Source: Nemophila menziesii
Taxonomy: Eukaryota > Streptophyta > Magnoliopsida > Boraginales > Hydrophyllaceae
Assembly: GCA_029959085.1 (NCBI GenBank)
Contig: JARWIR010000017.1
Location: 25,544,144-25,608,143 of the forward strand
Length of the DNA: 64,000 bases
Direction of reading: 5' to 3'
The notes below the pieces were generated by a model. The model was not told where the DNA came from. It did no database searches and was given only the letters and a program-made list of their open reading frames with translations. Numbering within the stretch: position 1 is the first letter of the stretch; the number at the start of each line of letters is the position of its first letter. This document shows, piece after piece, positions 37,117 through 49,784 of the stretch. Position numbers and translations under genes: made by a program.

Positions 37117-40100
37117 CTTTTTTATTTTTTAGTAAATCTGAAGTCTCAACCACCATGAAGAAAAATCTTCTAACTAATATTATTCTAGGAACTGTCCAAC
37201 CATAGCGGTCCCGAACTAAAAAGCGCCAAAGCCTATTTGGGGATCTGAGTACATAATCGGTCCATCTTTATTATGTAGTCCGAACTTAGCCATTCAATCT
37301 GCACAGCTATTTGCTTCACAAAAGCTCCAAACAATCTCAAAATTCGTATTTTCTGCCAAAATAGACTAGCATTCTCTTATAATATCGCTTGAGAATTATC
37401 TTGAGTTCACATCGCCCTTCACTAGCGCATGCAACTCACACGAGTCGGTCTCGATGATTAAATGCTCTTCGCCACGTAGCGTTGCAAACTTTAAGCCAAA
37501 ATGAAGGGCCAAAACCTCTGCCTCGAAAGGTGTACGAGCGTGCAGCAACCCACAAAACCTCCCAAGTATTCCCTTGTAATATTTTTGAACAAACCACTGA
37601 CCCTTGCAGAAGCCTTACTATAGTCATACGATCCATCTATATTAAGTTTGACACCGAAGCCGGTTTGGTCCACTTGAGAAGAACACTACGAGAAGAAATA
37701 ATTAATCCTCCATCCTGCTCTAATCCCCAAGCTCTAATGTAGTAGCTAGCCACATTTCTAACTAACGCTTTTAACTCGCTATTAGACTTAACTCTAGCTC
37801 CACTATCAAAGATCTGTTTATTTCTATTGACCCAAATAGTCCAAACAAAAGCCGCTAACCATGTACGCCGCTCTATACCATTTACCAAATCCTTACTTTA
37901 TAGCATCTTATACCACCATTTGTTACTATCAAGAACAGAAGCTGAATCTGCAATTTCAGCATTTGCGCGAGAAGTTTCTACCGCCTGATGTGCTGGAACA
38001 GCCCCTGAATTCCCTTGTTGTTGTCTCGTGGCAGTGGTGGGCCCTCGGTTCAGGATGCAATGCTGATCCACCCGAGAATCAGGCCCAAATCCAGCAGCTA
38101 GTGACCTTGATTCGCACCTGTTATGATCCAAAACAGAACTTTGCAAGCTAAAATTTTGGCCTCCCATTAATTGCACTCTAGTCCTGTACAAACCTCCAAC
38201 AGCTCCCTATACTTACCACATTCCTGGAATAAGTGGGGGGGCTGTTTTTACAGCTAGGCTACACCCCGGACAAGACGAATCAGTATTCACACCTCTCCCC
38301 ACTAGATTACCCCGAGTAGGAAGACGGTCCCAAATACTCCGCCTTAGCAACACTTTAACTTTTTGCGGGCATTTTAATTTCCAAAAAAAACCAATTAAAC
38401 TCCGAAACATCTCCCAATTGAGTTAGACTATGATACGCCGAACGAACTGAAAAATTACCGGACGGTTCGAGGCTCCATTTGTAGAACCTCTCCTCGCCAA
38501 TAAATTCCTCGGTTATACCCTGCCTTAATACTTCACACCCAACTAGGATATTCTTGCACATTCTAGAATCGGATACTCTCGTTTCCCTCTCAAGCAATCC
38601 CTCACGGAAGTACTTATGATTATGAACAGAGACCCACAAAGCCGAGTCCCCTCGAAGAACTTTCCATCCTAATTTTGCCAGAAGTGCTTTATTATAATCC
38701 CACACACATCTAATTCCTAACCCCCCACGCTTCTTCGAACGACAAATTTTATCCCACGACATCCAATGGATTTTCCGTCCCTCATCCGAAGATCCCCATA
38801 AAAACTCTATTATAATCCTATCGATTTCGTCGCAGACATATACATGAAAATTCATCGTTTGCATCAAATACGTCGGAATAGCGGAAAGAACAGATTGAGC
38901 CAAAGTGATTCTCCCTGCCATAGATAGATTCTGACTTTTCCAATTAGGAAGTTTACTTCTCATACTCGTTGTGACTCTCTGAAAAAAACCTCGCGGTAAT
39001 CGTTGAGCCCGAATCGGAGTCCCAAGGTAGACTCCTAGTGAATCACTATGCGTAAACCCACTTATCCTTGCAAGATCCAACGCGAAATCATGCTCCACAT
39101 TCTTTGAAAAATAGATAAGCGATTTCTCCTCGCTCACTGTCTGGCCCGCCTCATCACTGAACACTTTGAGGACTTCCTTGATGAGATCAACTTGACGGCC
39201 TCCAACTTCCGCAAAAAGCATCAAGTCAACTACAAAAAACACGTGAGAGATAGTGGGACCTTGACGATGAATTCGAATGGGTAACCATTCTCCTCCATCA
39301 CAAAGCCCCTGAATCAGAATAGATAATCGTTCCATACATTAAAAAAAAGGTAAGGGGACAGAGGGTCTTCTTGCCGAATGCCCCCCTGAGGGGTGAATTC
39401 CCCAACTGCTGCCCATTCCACAAGACTCGCATCCTATTTGTCGACATCGCATCCATAATAATCCACGTCCAGGTCTACGGAAAGCCAAAGAAGGATATGA
39501 TATCTTCAATGAATCTCCAACTTAACTTATCATATGCTTTCACTAAATTGATCTTTATTGCCATGTAGCTTGTTTGAGAAGAAATATTTTGCATCTGATG
39601 ATCTATCTCTTGCACAAGTACCACATTATCGACAGTAGATCTCCCAGGAAGAAAACTACTCTGATTATACCCAATCTTATCAGCTAATAAAGGACGAACG
39701 CGATTCACCATAGCTTTCATAATAAATTTAACAGGAGCGTTAAAAAGGCTGATAGGTCGCAATTGCCCCACGACTTCCGGATCCGCCATCTTGGGTATTA
39801 AATGACCCAGTGTCTCGTTTATCTTTTCCGAAATCCTCCCTCCTTGAATTGCCCTCCTGACCATCTGACAAACATCCCTACCAACAACATCCCAACATTT
39901 ATGATAAAACGTTGTTGATATACCATCCAAATCGTCTGCTTTTGTTGGACACGACTGAAATATCGCGGCCTTAATTTCCTCATCTGTAAACTCGTCTTCC
40001 AATAAACCCCTCTTTGTTACGCTTAAACACCGCCAATGTGGTAAAGTGAAAGGACCTACAAATTTATTGGGCTCCGAATATAACTCCACGTATAAACCTC

Positions 40101-42910
40101 GTACCATCAACCTAAGTCTAATTTATCCTCAACCCAATCACCGTTTCCATTTTTCAGCCTCGGAATCCTAGCCTGTCTTTGTTTTTTCATAGTAGCCAAA
40201 TGGTAGTACCTCGTATTCCTATCTCCGGAATGGATCCTGTTCTCCTTAGATCTCTGAAACCACAACTGCTCCTCCTCTTCTAGGGCGCTCAAGTACTCTC
40301 CCCTAAGCCGTTTCCCTAGTCTAAAAAGATAAGGGTTGTAAGACCGTTGAAGTGAGTATTGAATCCCTTTAAGCCTAGCAAGCAATTTTTTTTTGTTGAT
40401 ATCTCTGAAAACCTCCATTTTCCAACTAGTAAGGTGATTTTTAACTTTATCGAGCCGATCGCCCAAATCTCCATTACCATTTTCCCAATTATCTTTAACT
40501 GAACTCTTAAATACTTGTGGAGGCACCATGCAGTTTCAGAGCGGAACCTTCCTGGAACTCGTTGATGCCCCCTGACTACCTTAATCAAAATCAGTGCATG
40601 ATCGGAATGCCTTCAATCCAAGTGAAAAAACTTAACAGAGGGGAAAAGCTCAAGCAACCCAGTGTTACCATAGGCTCTATCTAATCTCCGAAGAGTTCTC
40701 TGTCTTGTATTCCATGAATCACACCATGTAAACCTCGGTGCTTCGAAACCCAAATCCGACAAGTCACAACTTTCTCTCTAGTTTTCTAAATCTTCCATTC
40801 TACGAGTAATCACAGGCTCACCCCCTTTCTTATCCTCCTCAATACCAACTTGATTGAAATCACCCGCAACCAGCCACGGGGTCTCAACTTTTCTAAAAGC
40901 CTGATGAAGCGCTTCCCACAGAGGTTCTTCATCCTTAGCCTTGGGCCGTGCATAAACACCTGAAAAGAACCAAGCCTCACAATTATCATTAGAAATTTCA
41001 ATGTGAAAGTCCTAGAGGGGGGTGAATAGGATTACTAATAAGATTAATGCCTAATTAAAAATCTTTTGGACAATTATAAGTTTAAGTGAAAACTTCTAAG
41101 TCAACTAAATATATCAAACACTTATAGGATCATGCAAAGGATAAGTTAGAGGTTCGATATATAAGTATAACAAGTAAATCGACAATCTAATATCTTACTA
41201 CTCTAGAAGACAATATGTTAGATAAACTTGATAAATAATGTTACAATAATCATGCAAGCATATTATCAAACATATAAAGTACGGAAAGTAAATAGAGTAG
41301 GGATAGAAAGATACACGCGATTTATAGTGGTTCGGTTTCCCTACATCCACTACCTAAGGAAGCCTCCTTAGGATTTCAAGCTTTTCACTAAGCTCCCGTG
41401 TCTCTCTTAACCGGGTCGAGAACACAATAACCCTTACAACCTCTTCGATAACACGAAGGACAAACACTTGTGTAATCACAACACAAGGATACCAAGTATA
41501 CTCCCTATACTTGAATTCTCTCTTAATCTATCTATTACAAGACCTAGACTTAAGAGGATAGAAACAAAGTGTTTAAGGGGTTGCTTATAAAAGCTTGTAA
41601 CTAAACTCCTAAAAGAGTGGATATGAACTATATAGCTTGTAAACTCCTCTTGAGTAGATAGAACCTTGTGGCTTATTTGATTAACTCCTTGGAAGGACTT
41701 ATAAGCTCACTAAGATTGATTTTGACTATGTATAGCTCTTGACACCTTCTTGAATGATAACAATTAAGCTCCTTAATGTTTGTAATTAGTTGGTGTGGTT
41801 GTAGCCTTCAAAGAGCTTCAATTTATAGCAGAAAATAGCTTCCAACGGTCATAAGGCTTGGGTCCAACGGATCTATTTATTTCCCAACGGATATATTCCT
41901 TATGACTTAAACTTTGTGCAGAAAAACCTTCCTTGCGGTGTACCGCAAGTATCGTGCGGTGTACCGCACCTCAACGGTTAGATTTTCTAACTCTCTGACG
42001 GGCTAGCCTATGCACCGCGCCCTGGTCCGCATTCTTGGTCCGGTGTACCGCGCCAAGTATCTTTGAAAGAATTTGTCTATGCTATGATGCTCGGATCAAT
42101 AAATCTTCTTCACGAAAGTTGTAGATAACATCATTCTTATAAACATTGTAGTTGATCATTAAAGCTATATCTCAAAGTACATAAAGATATGAATAAAAGT
42201 GAATGCACTGAGATATAATAAGAATGGTATGAAAAGTGTTTTTGATGAATAATAGTGCAAGATAGGATGAATATAATAAGAGTAATTAGCACACTAATCA
42301 TAAGAGGATTTGTCACATTAAAACAACCTATTAAGGGAGGCTATATGCCAACACAATGTTGATTACCTGCTTTCCGTCTGATAGTACGCGAACTCCTATG
42401 TCAGAGGCGTCCCAAAGTAGCCAAATTCTGCCTTTAAACGTTTCTGCCTCCACTCTTACTGAGTTAGCTTTCCCTAGGCCGCGTATAATGTCATCTGCTG
42501 TAGAACCACTGACTCGCAACTCAACTATCACTGTTGGCACGTGATGGGTCTGTATCATATCTCGAACCACCCTCTGGAAGTTGGATGAAGCCGCACCGTG
42601 GAAATTCCAAATTAAAATATTAGGAGGACGAGAAAGACCTTCCCAACTCCCGAATTTATTTTGTCCTGTACACATAAGTAAAATAATTAGTCGAAAGGAA
42701 AAGTTTAGGCGGATACCTGATCCTTCTTTTCCGCGCCCTCTGGTAGTAGCTCCATTAGCTCATCTCCATCCTCATCCTCTAGTTGTGTTTCCGGAACGAA
42801 AGAGAGGTTGTAATCTTCCGGTACCAGTTCCTCCCGATTCATGGCTGTGACCTTTTCTTGGAGTCTACTGTTACCAAATTGGGGAGGGAGATCAAACTCC
42901 CCCATGTTAC
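37117..42910 (-). mobile_element. Second LINE, 5'-truncated and degenerate
   Basis: The 3' end has an A-rich tail (T-rich at 37117-37131). Going from 5' to 3' on the minus strand there is the C-terminal end of ORF1 (42905-42705), an endonuclease start (ILIWNFHGAA, 42675-42331) and the rest of the endonuclease (GDFNQV, about 40860). The reverse transcriptase runs from 40529 to about 38355 (FRPISLFNA, QSSFLPGRST), followed by a zinc-finger RVT (38410-38213) and RNase H (LNIDGSY, about 37640). Stops and frameshifts occur throughout. The catalytic FADD is FVVD, so it is dead. A solo LTR at 41004-42353 splits the endonuclease. Confidence 0.9.
41004..42353. mobile_element. Solo LTR inside the second LINE
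   Basis: This 1350-bp segment begins TGAAAGTCCTAG and ends TATGCCAACA. It is flanked by a 5-bp duplication, caatg, at 40999-41003 and 42354-42358. Removing the segment and one duplication joins two parts of the LINE endonuclease. TG...CA termini with a 5-bp duplication and no coding region make it a solo LTR, probably left by recombination. The family is not certain. Confidence 0.85.
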
Positions 42911-43189
42911 TTGATCAAACTCTAATGCAAAGTTATTTAACTCGTCGAACAGATGGAATTTAATCATGTGTAAATTAAATCTCTAAATTTGACATGTTCA
43001 ATAAAAAAACATTAAAAAAAATTTCTAATATATTTATAATTTTTTTAGGTATTTTCTAAATATTATTTGTAATAACTTTTTTTTTAAATGGAAAATTAGA
43101 AAAGGTTTGGCAAAAAAAAGATCATTTATTAAAGTGTTGAACCGTGTACCTGTTAAATTAAGTACATTATATTTTCAACATGCCAACTT

Positions 43190-44165
43190 ATCCTTCATCT
43201 TGTTTTACTGAATAGAAATATATACATACATTCGTTTGAAACGGGCCCTTAAAACACGTCAAAATTTTGGAGGCCTGAAGCGGTCGCGTCTTTCGCGTAT
43301 TACCTGGCCCAGATCTTATCAAAGGCGACAAAACAAATCGTATTTCACCAAAAAATTTCTACACAGACGAGTTGCAGAAGAATGGAGATATGATATTCGA
43401 TGAATACAATCATATAACAATTTTGCAGATCTGTTTGCGAAATTATTTCCAACCACAACATTCAAGAAGTTGATCCATAATATTGGAATACGACAACTCA
43501 GAGATATCTTGTCAGCATCAGATGGAGCGTGAATATAACATTGTATTTTTTTCCTTCATCCAAGTTTTTATCCCATTAGGTTTTTCTTGGCAAGATTTTA
43601 ACGAGGAAATGTTTCAAGATGATTAGTTCCATATATATGTAGTCTTTTTCCTTCGACCAATTTCTTATCACATAGGATTTTTCTTGGCAAGGTTTTTCAA
43701 CAAGGTATATTTCATAATGGACGAACATACAAGGTGAAGTATTATAAATAATAAATATTATTAGTGGATGTTTTGAATAGTCATGGGTTACAAATCCTTC
43801 CCGTTTTTTGGTAATGTGGGTGGTCTAAGACAGGTCGCGTGTATCTCGACTAGTCCACGAAAAATATGCACGCTTCCCCACGCACACCCCTTGTCAGTTG
43901 AGCTAATCCATCTAGTTAAATCATTCCTACTTTCTCCTTTATGTCACAATTATTGTATCATATGAAGGATCTCATATTACCTACCGATAAATATATGACA
44001 ATTCTATCATTGTAATGACTACAAGTTGGATGAAAATAAACGATATTATACCCTACTCTTTTCTTTTTTCTTATATTATTTTTTTTATACGTGGGTGGTC
44101 TGTGTCAACTTGCGCGCACCACGACTAATCACACGGGAAATATGCACGCCTCCCCATGCATACCC
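43190..44165 (+). mobile_element. Copia 3' end and LTR fragment, copy 1
   Basis: At about 43421-43530 the + strand reads FADLFAKLFPTTTFKK.. then RQLRDIL, the C-terminal end of a Copia RNase H. A polypurine-like tract (caaggtgaag) and an LTR start (tattataaataataaa, about 43740) follow. Two copies of a short motif (gtgggtggtc...cgactagtcca...atgcacgc) lie at about 43808 and 44092. The whole stretch is repeated about 1 kb downstream. It is broken and non-functional. Confidence 0.7.
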
Positions 44166-44982
44166 CTAGGTAAATAATATATTATCATTCATGTTGTTTC
44201 AATGAAAAATATATGCATACATATGTTCTATTCACAAATCGGGGTCCTAAAACGTCAAAATTTTGGGACCCGAAGCGGTCGCGTTTTTCGCGTATGGTCC
44301 GACCTAGCCCTGATCAAATGAAACAAAACGAAACACATTTTACCAAAAAAATTCTACACACGAGTTACAGAATAATGAGGAATGATTTTCAATAAATACA
44401 ATCATGTAACAATTTTTTTTATATTTATTTACAAGATCATTGCCAACCGTAACATTCAAGAAGTTGATCCACAATATTGGAATGCGACAATTCAGAGATC
44501 TCATATCAGCATCAGGGGAAGCGTGAATAAAACACTATACTCTTTTTCCTCCTTCTAAGTTTTTATTCCATTATATTTTTCTTGGCAAGGTTTTAATGAG
44601 GGAATGTTTCAGGAGGATTAGTTCTATATATATGTAGTCTTTTTCCTTCACCCAATTTTTTATCGCATAGGATTTTTCTTGGTAAGGTTTTTAACGAGAC
44701 ATATTTCATAATGGACGAACATTCAAGGGGAAGTACTATAAATAATAAAATATTATTAGTGAAAGAGTCATGGCTTACAAATCATTCCCATTTCTTTGGT
44801 AACGTGGGTGGTCCGGGACAGGTCGCGTGCATCTCGACTAGTCCATGGAAAATATGCACGCCTCCCCATGCATACACTTTGTTAGTTGAGCTAATCCAAC
44901 TGGTTAAATCATTCTCATATTCTCCTTTATGGCACATCTATTATATCATATGAAGGATCACATATTACCTATATATAAATAT

Positions 44983-46634
44983 GGGCCAATTCTTTTTAAA
45001 AAGCCCCAACAACATTGAAGCTTCTAATAAAATTCTCATCCCAACTGAAGTAACTAAACCCCAACTAGACCATAATAAAAGCCCAAAACACCCTCTCCTA
45101 TTACTTCTTATACACTAAAAATCCCAAAATAAAAAATCAAAACTTATTAGATTTTTTTTCCAGATCCCTCATTCTCTCTTCTATGTACACCTCTCTCTCT
45201 GATCACTCTCTTCCATCTATCCCGTCTCCCCCATGAACAACCCCCCACACCAAAAAACGCCGCCAAATCGTGGCATTTTTCCACTACCAACAACCACGAC
45301 CACTAAGCAACAACGCGTCCACCATCTCTCCTCTTCACTCCGTCTCTCACCGCCGCCCCATAGAGGCATATGTCCACCACCAGCATCAACAACCACCAAG
45401 CAACACCACCACCACCAACCCCACCATGAATAGTCGCGGCCACCAAGCAGCCCCACTGCCAGAAATCCAACGCCGCGCCGCCACTCACCAGAACGTGCTC
45501 CTCTAATCCTCAGATCTGTCCTCCACTAATCCTCATATCTGTTCCTCCGATGTCACAACGATCTCCTCTCCAGCAGCACGCCCCCGTTCTATGATCTTGG
45601 CCATTTACCGATCCAACAGCACCCTCCCGTTCGATAGTTTTATACGGCCGTTCTCCTCTTCACCTCCGATCTGGAGCGCCTTCAAGCCCCCCATGGCCCT
45701 TCGATCTGGCGCTACTCCTACAACGCCTCACTGTACGAGGCCTCATCATCCGCCTCACCAGCGCCGCCATCAAATCAACATCGAACAACCTAGGTATGCC
45801 GCCGATTCGTTCAAGCCCAACCCAAGTGACATCATCTCCAACAACCCTACTTCCGACCCAACACCCCAACACCTCCAGGCCCATCTTCTCTGATTGAACC
45901 ACACCCATAAATTTTTCAATTTTTTACTCCTTAGTCCAATCGCGTTTGAAGAGAGGAGATGGGCTTTACATTTTTTTATTTTGTTTTCTGTTTCTGTAAG
46001 TTTTTTTTTAATCCTAATATTTTTTGTAAAAAGGATTCTATTTGTTTTAGATCTAGATTTAAATCTCTTTGGATTGTACCAAATTGATGTGTTTGGACTG
46101 TACCAAATTGATGTGTTTGGTATGTATCAAAGTGATGTGTTTGGAATATACCAAATCGTTTTTCTCGTGTAAAAGTTATCGTGAATATATTTGTGTATTG
46201 TTTTTCCAGGAAAAACTTTGTTTCGCGTGTACTAATAGGTGGATCTCAATACGATATCTTCGATCGGGTTTCTAACTAAGTCCGGACATTAACCTTAGAC
46301 ATAACGAAAAAACCTCCATAAGTCTATAAAAATACTCTTAGGGGCTAGATCATGCAATTACAACAAAATGACCGTGCAATAAAACATTAAACAAAACGAA
46401 CATAAATAGTATTTGCTGCGTACCAAGATCAGGAAAATTGGTACGTTCCAAACAAATAAATATTGGTCTATACCAACGTGAAAAAATTGGTCTGTACCAA
46501 CGACGAACTAAGTAGGAGTATAAGGGTAAAAAATCTAACGGAAAAATCAAACTTAGGCCTTTGTTAGAATGATTATTAGTTAGGACTTTGTGACTAATTT
46601 TTGGAAATTCTGGGCTTCTAAAAGTAATTTCCTC
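44983..46634. mobile_element. Non-autonomous Mutator-like element
   Basis: The element is 1652 bp and is flanked by a 9-bp duplication, tataaatat (44974-44982 and 46635-46643). The ends form short imperfect inverted repeats (left gggccaattcttttt, right reverse complement gaggaaattactttt, both running into aaagccc or gaagccc). No transposase is seen. The interior has a CT-rich promoter-like start, Pro/His-rich low-complexity frames (45233-45890) and a 24-bp tandem repeat. The uninterrupted site is still present in copy 1 at 43986-43994. Confidence 0.75.
46068..46165 (+). repeat. 24-bp minisatellite
   Basis: Four units, the last incomplete, of about 24 bases (ttggactgtaccaaattgat then gtgt) lie in tandem within the Mutator-like element. 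The short frames across it repeat the peptide LDCTKLMC. Confidence 0.8.
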
Positions 46635-46919
46635 TATAAATATATGAACCTTCTATCATTGTAATGACTACATGTTAAATGAAAATAAACGATATTATAC
46701 CCTACAATTTTCTTTTGTCTTATCTTATTCTTTTTTTAACGTGGGCGGCTCGGGCCGGATTCCACGCACCACGAATAATCCCACGGGAAATATGCACGCC
46801 TCACTATGCATACCCAGATAATCAGAACTCGGTTACCTATGTTTAAGACGGGGATTCGACTCTGTAACTCTTACTTTACACCCATTGAGTTAAAAAATAA
46901 CAAGACTCCAGTTAGTTGA

Positions 46920-47460
46920 ACTTTTTTTTGTTCCAAACATTACTCATCATATAACCTTAAAATTATTACAAATTATCTGATTCCTGAAGGAACGGATTCA
47001 TTATTGATGAATTCAACTAACCTACTTGGGTACGTGTCTAAATACGAGCCAACCATATTGCCATTCAGCTTATGTTTGGGTACCCCATCAGCTAGCTTAT
47101 TTATACTACGATTAAGATAAATGCTTTTAATAATATTACAAATAATGGGAGAAAAATAAATTGTGTATTCTCTAAAGGAAGCATAACTTGGAGGCAATCA
47201 CTTTCAATTATAACTCTTGATTCTCCCAAATCTCGAGCTATAATACACGCCTTTAGAATACCTAAAAGTTCTGCTTCCTTTTGAGTTTCAGCAGCTATGT
47301 CCCATGCTTTGCAATCTAGTACTTTCCCCGTTGGATCCTGTTCTTTAATACATTCCAAACATAAAAACTTTCTCCGGCAAGTCAAAAACTTGGTCAAACT
47401 TTGTTTTTCATTACTTTCACACCAGTGACACTTCCTTTTTCTCTTTGGCTTAAGTTGCAC
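46920..47460 (-). mobile_element. LINE RNase H fragment
   Basis: Two minus-strand frames give an RNase H end. One has GKVLDCKAWDI, EAELLGILKACIIA and IIESDCLQV. After a shift the other has NRSINKLADGV and ends SVPSGIR. The last residues resemble the end of the full-length LINE ORF2 (APSGVG), so it is probably the same family. The 3' end is near the T run at about 46922. Confidence 0.75.
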
Positions 47461-47495
47461 TGTAGATTTTGGGTTAGTAACTAGTTTCTTTTGTC

Positions 47496-49097
47496 GAGTT
47501 TTTTTTTTATTTGTAACATATTTAAAATAAATAATAGCAACAAAAACTTATCCGGTAAAATAATTGCACAACTAACTTATAGGCGCTCCTCCGAGGAGCG
47601 CCTCCTTCATTTAGTCAGCTCATTAGTTTAGTAGCCCACTAATTAATTTAATTTAGAGGCGCTCTTTTGAAGAGCGCCTTTACTTAAAAAATACTCTTCT
47701 TAGCCAACGATCTGCCATTAGTATTATACAACCTTTTGCTAATACTCCTTTATAAGAATTTAAAAGTAATAAAGCTTTATTCAATGGTAATTACTATATA
47801 GGTGTTTAAACTAGATAATTACCAATGAATAAAATTTTTATGATTTTTTTTTATAATTGTTACAGTAAAAGTTCGTCAATTCTTTTTTTTTTTCAAATTT
47901 GAATGTTACTAGAAGAATTTAACAATTACAAAATTTGAATTTATCCATCCAAATCTATTTGGACTAAAAAATCTGAATCGAAAATTGAAGAACTTTTGTT
48001 GTATAGCTTTTATTGTAACAATTACGGAAAAGAATTTCATAAAAGCTTTATTCAATGGTAACAATGAAAAATATATAGAAAAAACCGTAACAATTATAAC
48101 CTTTTTATCATAACCTTTTACTGTATAGCTTTTACGGCCATGGGTCTAAAAGGCGCTAGGCGCTACTAGGGCGGTCGACCACCTTCGAGCGTCTAGATGG
48201 CTAGGCGGCCTATTAATTGGAATTTAGGCGGTTTCTCCCTAGGCGTATTTTATATTAATTTACATTAAATATACATTACTAATACATTGAATTGACTATT
48301 ATATACATCCTAATATACTTAAAGTAGATCAGTTTAACATAAGTAATATATATTTAACTGTATAACAGTAATAAAATATTATTATTATTATTAACCTAAA
48401 AAATTACCAATTCGAGAAATCTAGAGTTAAATTTGAAAAATCATACCTTCATTTTTCCTCGCCTCGCGCGTAAAATCTATAACCTAAGTAGGTTTTTCTT
48501 TATATTTTCTTATATGTTGAGTTGGATTAGATTGAATTAGTAATTTATTGGCTAGCATTCTAGGTAGTATTCGGTTTGGGGGACCCATTAATTTGATTGG
48601 GTAGTTTATTAATTAGATTATTCGTCGACGAACCTTCGAGCCACCTTCGAGAGAAATTTTAGGCGGAACGCACCTTTGAACGCCTAGTCGGAGCGCCTAG
48701 GCGGCTAGGCGGCCTTGTTTTAGAACACTGGTAACAATTATAAAAAAGAATTTCATATTTTTTTATTTAATGGTAATTATCTAGGTTAAACACCTATATA
48801 ATAATTACCATTGAGTAAAGCTCTATTACTTTTAAATTTTTATAGAGGAGATTAGCAAAAATTGTATGAAACTAATGGCAGATCGTTGCCCAAGAAGAGT
48901 ATTTTTTTAAGTAAAGACGCTCTTCAAAGGAGCGTCTCATAATTAATTTAAATAGTAGGCTATTAAACTAATGGGCTGACTAAATGAAGGAGGTGCTCCT
49001 CGCAAGAGCGCCTATAAGTTAGTTGTGCAATTATTTTACCGAATAAGTTTTTGTTGCAATTATTTTTTTAAAATATGTTACAAATAAAAAAAAAATC
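47496..49097. mobile_element. Mutator-like element with long terminal inverted repeats
   Basis: The element is 1602 bp, flanked by a 10-bp duplication ttcttttgtc (47486-47495 and 49098-49107). The terminal inverted repeats are about 330 bp each (47496 to about 47825 and about 48770 to 49097) and very similar. They share the phrases taacatattt, caactaacttataggcgct, aggagcgcctccttcattta-like text and acgatctgccattagt. Long inverted repeats with a 9-10 bp duplication are typical of Mutator-like elements. No transposase is inside. A second, smaller element sits at 48139-48730. Confidence 0.85.
48139..48730. mobile_element. Nested MITE, hAT-like, rich in 'ggcgcctaggcgg'
   Basis: The segment is 592 bp. 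Its left end reads catgggtctaaaaggcg and its right end, reverse complemented, reads cagtgttctaaaacaagg. Both subterminal regions carry GGCGG/CCTAGG phrases in opposite orientation (aggcgctaggcgc; gcctaggcggctaggcgg). Similar MITEs with TCTAAAA ends are common in plants and usually hAT-like. I could not find a clean target duplication. Confidence 0.6.
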
Positions 49098-49109
49098 TTC
49101 TTTTGTCTA

Positions 49110-49784
49110 ATTTTATATGAGCCAATAATAAAAAAATCCTATTAAAATAACTATTAATAGCTACCTAGAATAAGACTCTTTATAAAAAACGTCTCAACCC
49201 AAAATACCCCTACAAAACAAAACGAAAACTAATAACACGCGCGCGTCTATGATTTATATATTTGGACGTAAATATTAATTTGCTTTGTCCAAAAAATATT
49301 AATTTGCTTTATCTAAAAAATGCGATTTTTTATTTTTCTGATTTTTTTTGAATTAGTTATGATGATTTTAAAAAAAAATTACGGAAGCGTGTGTGTAATG
49401 ATATTAGTAATAGTTGGTGGTGGTGGTGGTTGTGGTGGTGGAGGTGGTGATGGTTGTGCTGGCTGTAGTGGTGGTTAAATACATGGTGGTACACTGTTAT
49501 TTGTTTAATAGTTAAGAATGAATATTATATTAAAAATAAAATAATATATACAATAAAAAAGATAGTAAAAATATAAAAAATATAAAAGAGATCTATAAAT
49601 AATTAATTTATTGATTTTTTTTTTAAAATAAATTATTAAAAACTTAATTTAATAATAGATATTTTTTTTTGTCAAAATAATAGACATATTTTAATAAATA
49701 CTCTTTTATATATCAGTTTATAATAATTTTGGCTCCATATCTTTTTTTTTTTAATTTAATAAAGGGGTTATTGTTGAAAACATC
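49110..49784. repeat. AT-rich spacer with an extra copy of a foldback arm
   Basis: The part at about 49225-49400 repeats the right arm of the foldback element downstream. Shared phrases are acgtaaatattaatttg, attttttttgaattagttat and the acggaagcg/acggacgcg end. It is followed by a short ggtggt repeat (about 49415-49450). No gene is seen. Confidence 0.6.

Larger units (their letters stand above)
44180..46815 (+). mobile_element. Copia 3' end and LTR fragment, copy 2, with an insertion
   Basis: This is a direct duplicate of 43190-44165. The shared landmarks are the 'gcggtcgcgt' phrase (44274), the RNase H C-terminus (about 44440-44510), 'ataaataataaaatattattag' text (44735) and two short 'gtgggtgg' motifs (about 44803 and 46740). 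It is split by a 1.65-kb element at 44983-46634. Sequence after 46634 resumes exactly where copy 1 continues (ctatcattgtaatgactac). Confidence 0.75.

Noticed and set aside
45217..45908. Pro/His/Thr-rich and Trp/Gly-rich frames on both strands
   Set aside because: They lie inside a non-autonomous Mutator-like element, are low complexity, overlap each other on opposite strands and match no family.
43780..46830. Short 'gtgggtggtc...cgactagtcca' motifs as tRNA-derived SINEs
   Set aside because: There are four copies, but two pairs arise from the tandem duplication. I cannot see clear A and B boxes or an A tail, so I kept them as part of the repeat only.
47570..49020. Hairpins of the type aggcgctcctccgaggagcgcct as possible terminators or small RNA genes
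   Set aside because: They are internal palindromes within the long inverted repeats of the Mutator-like element and occur at both ends.
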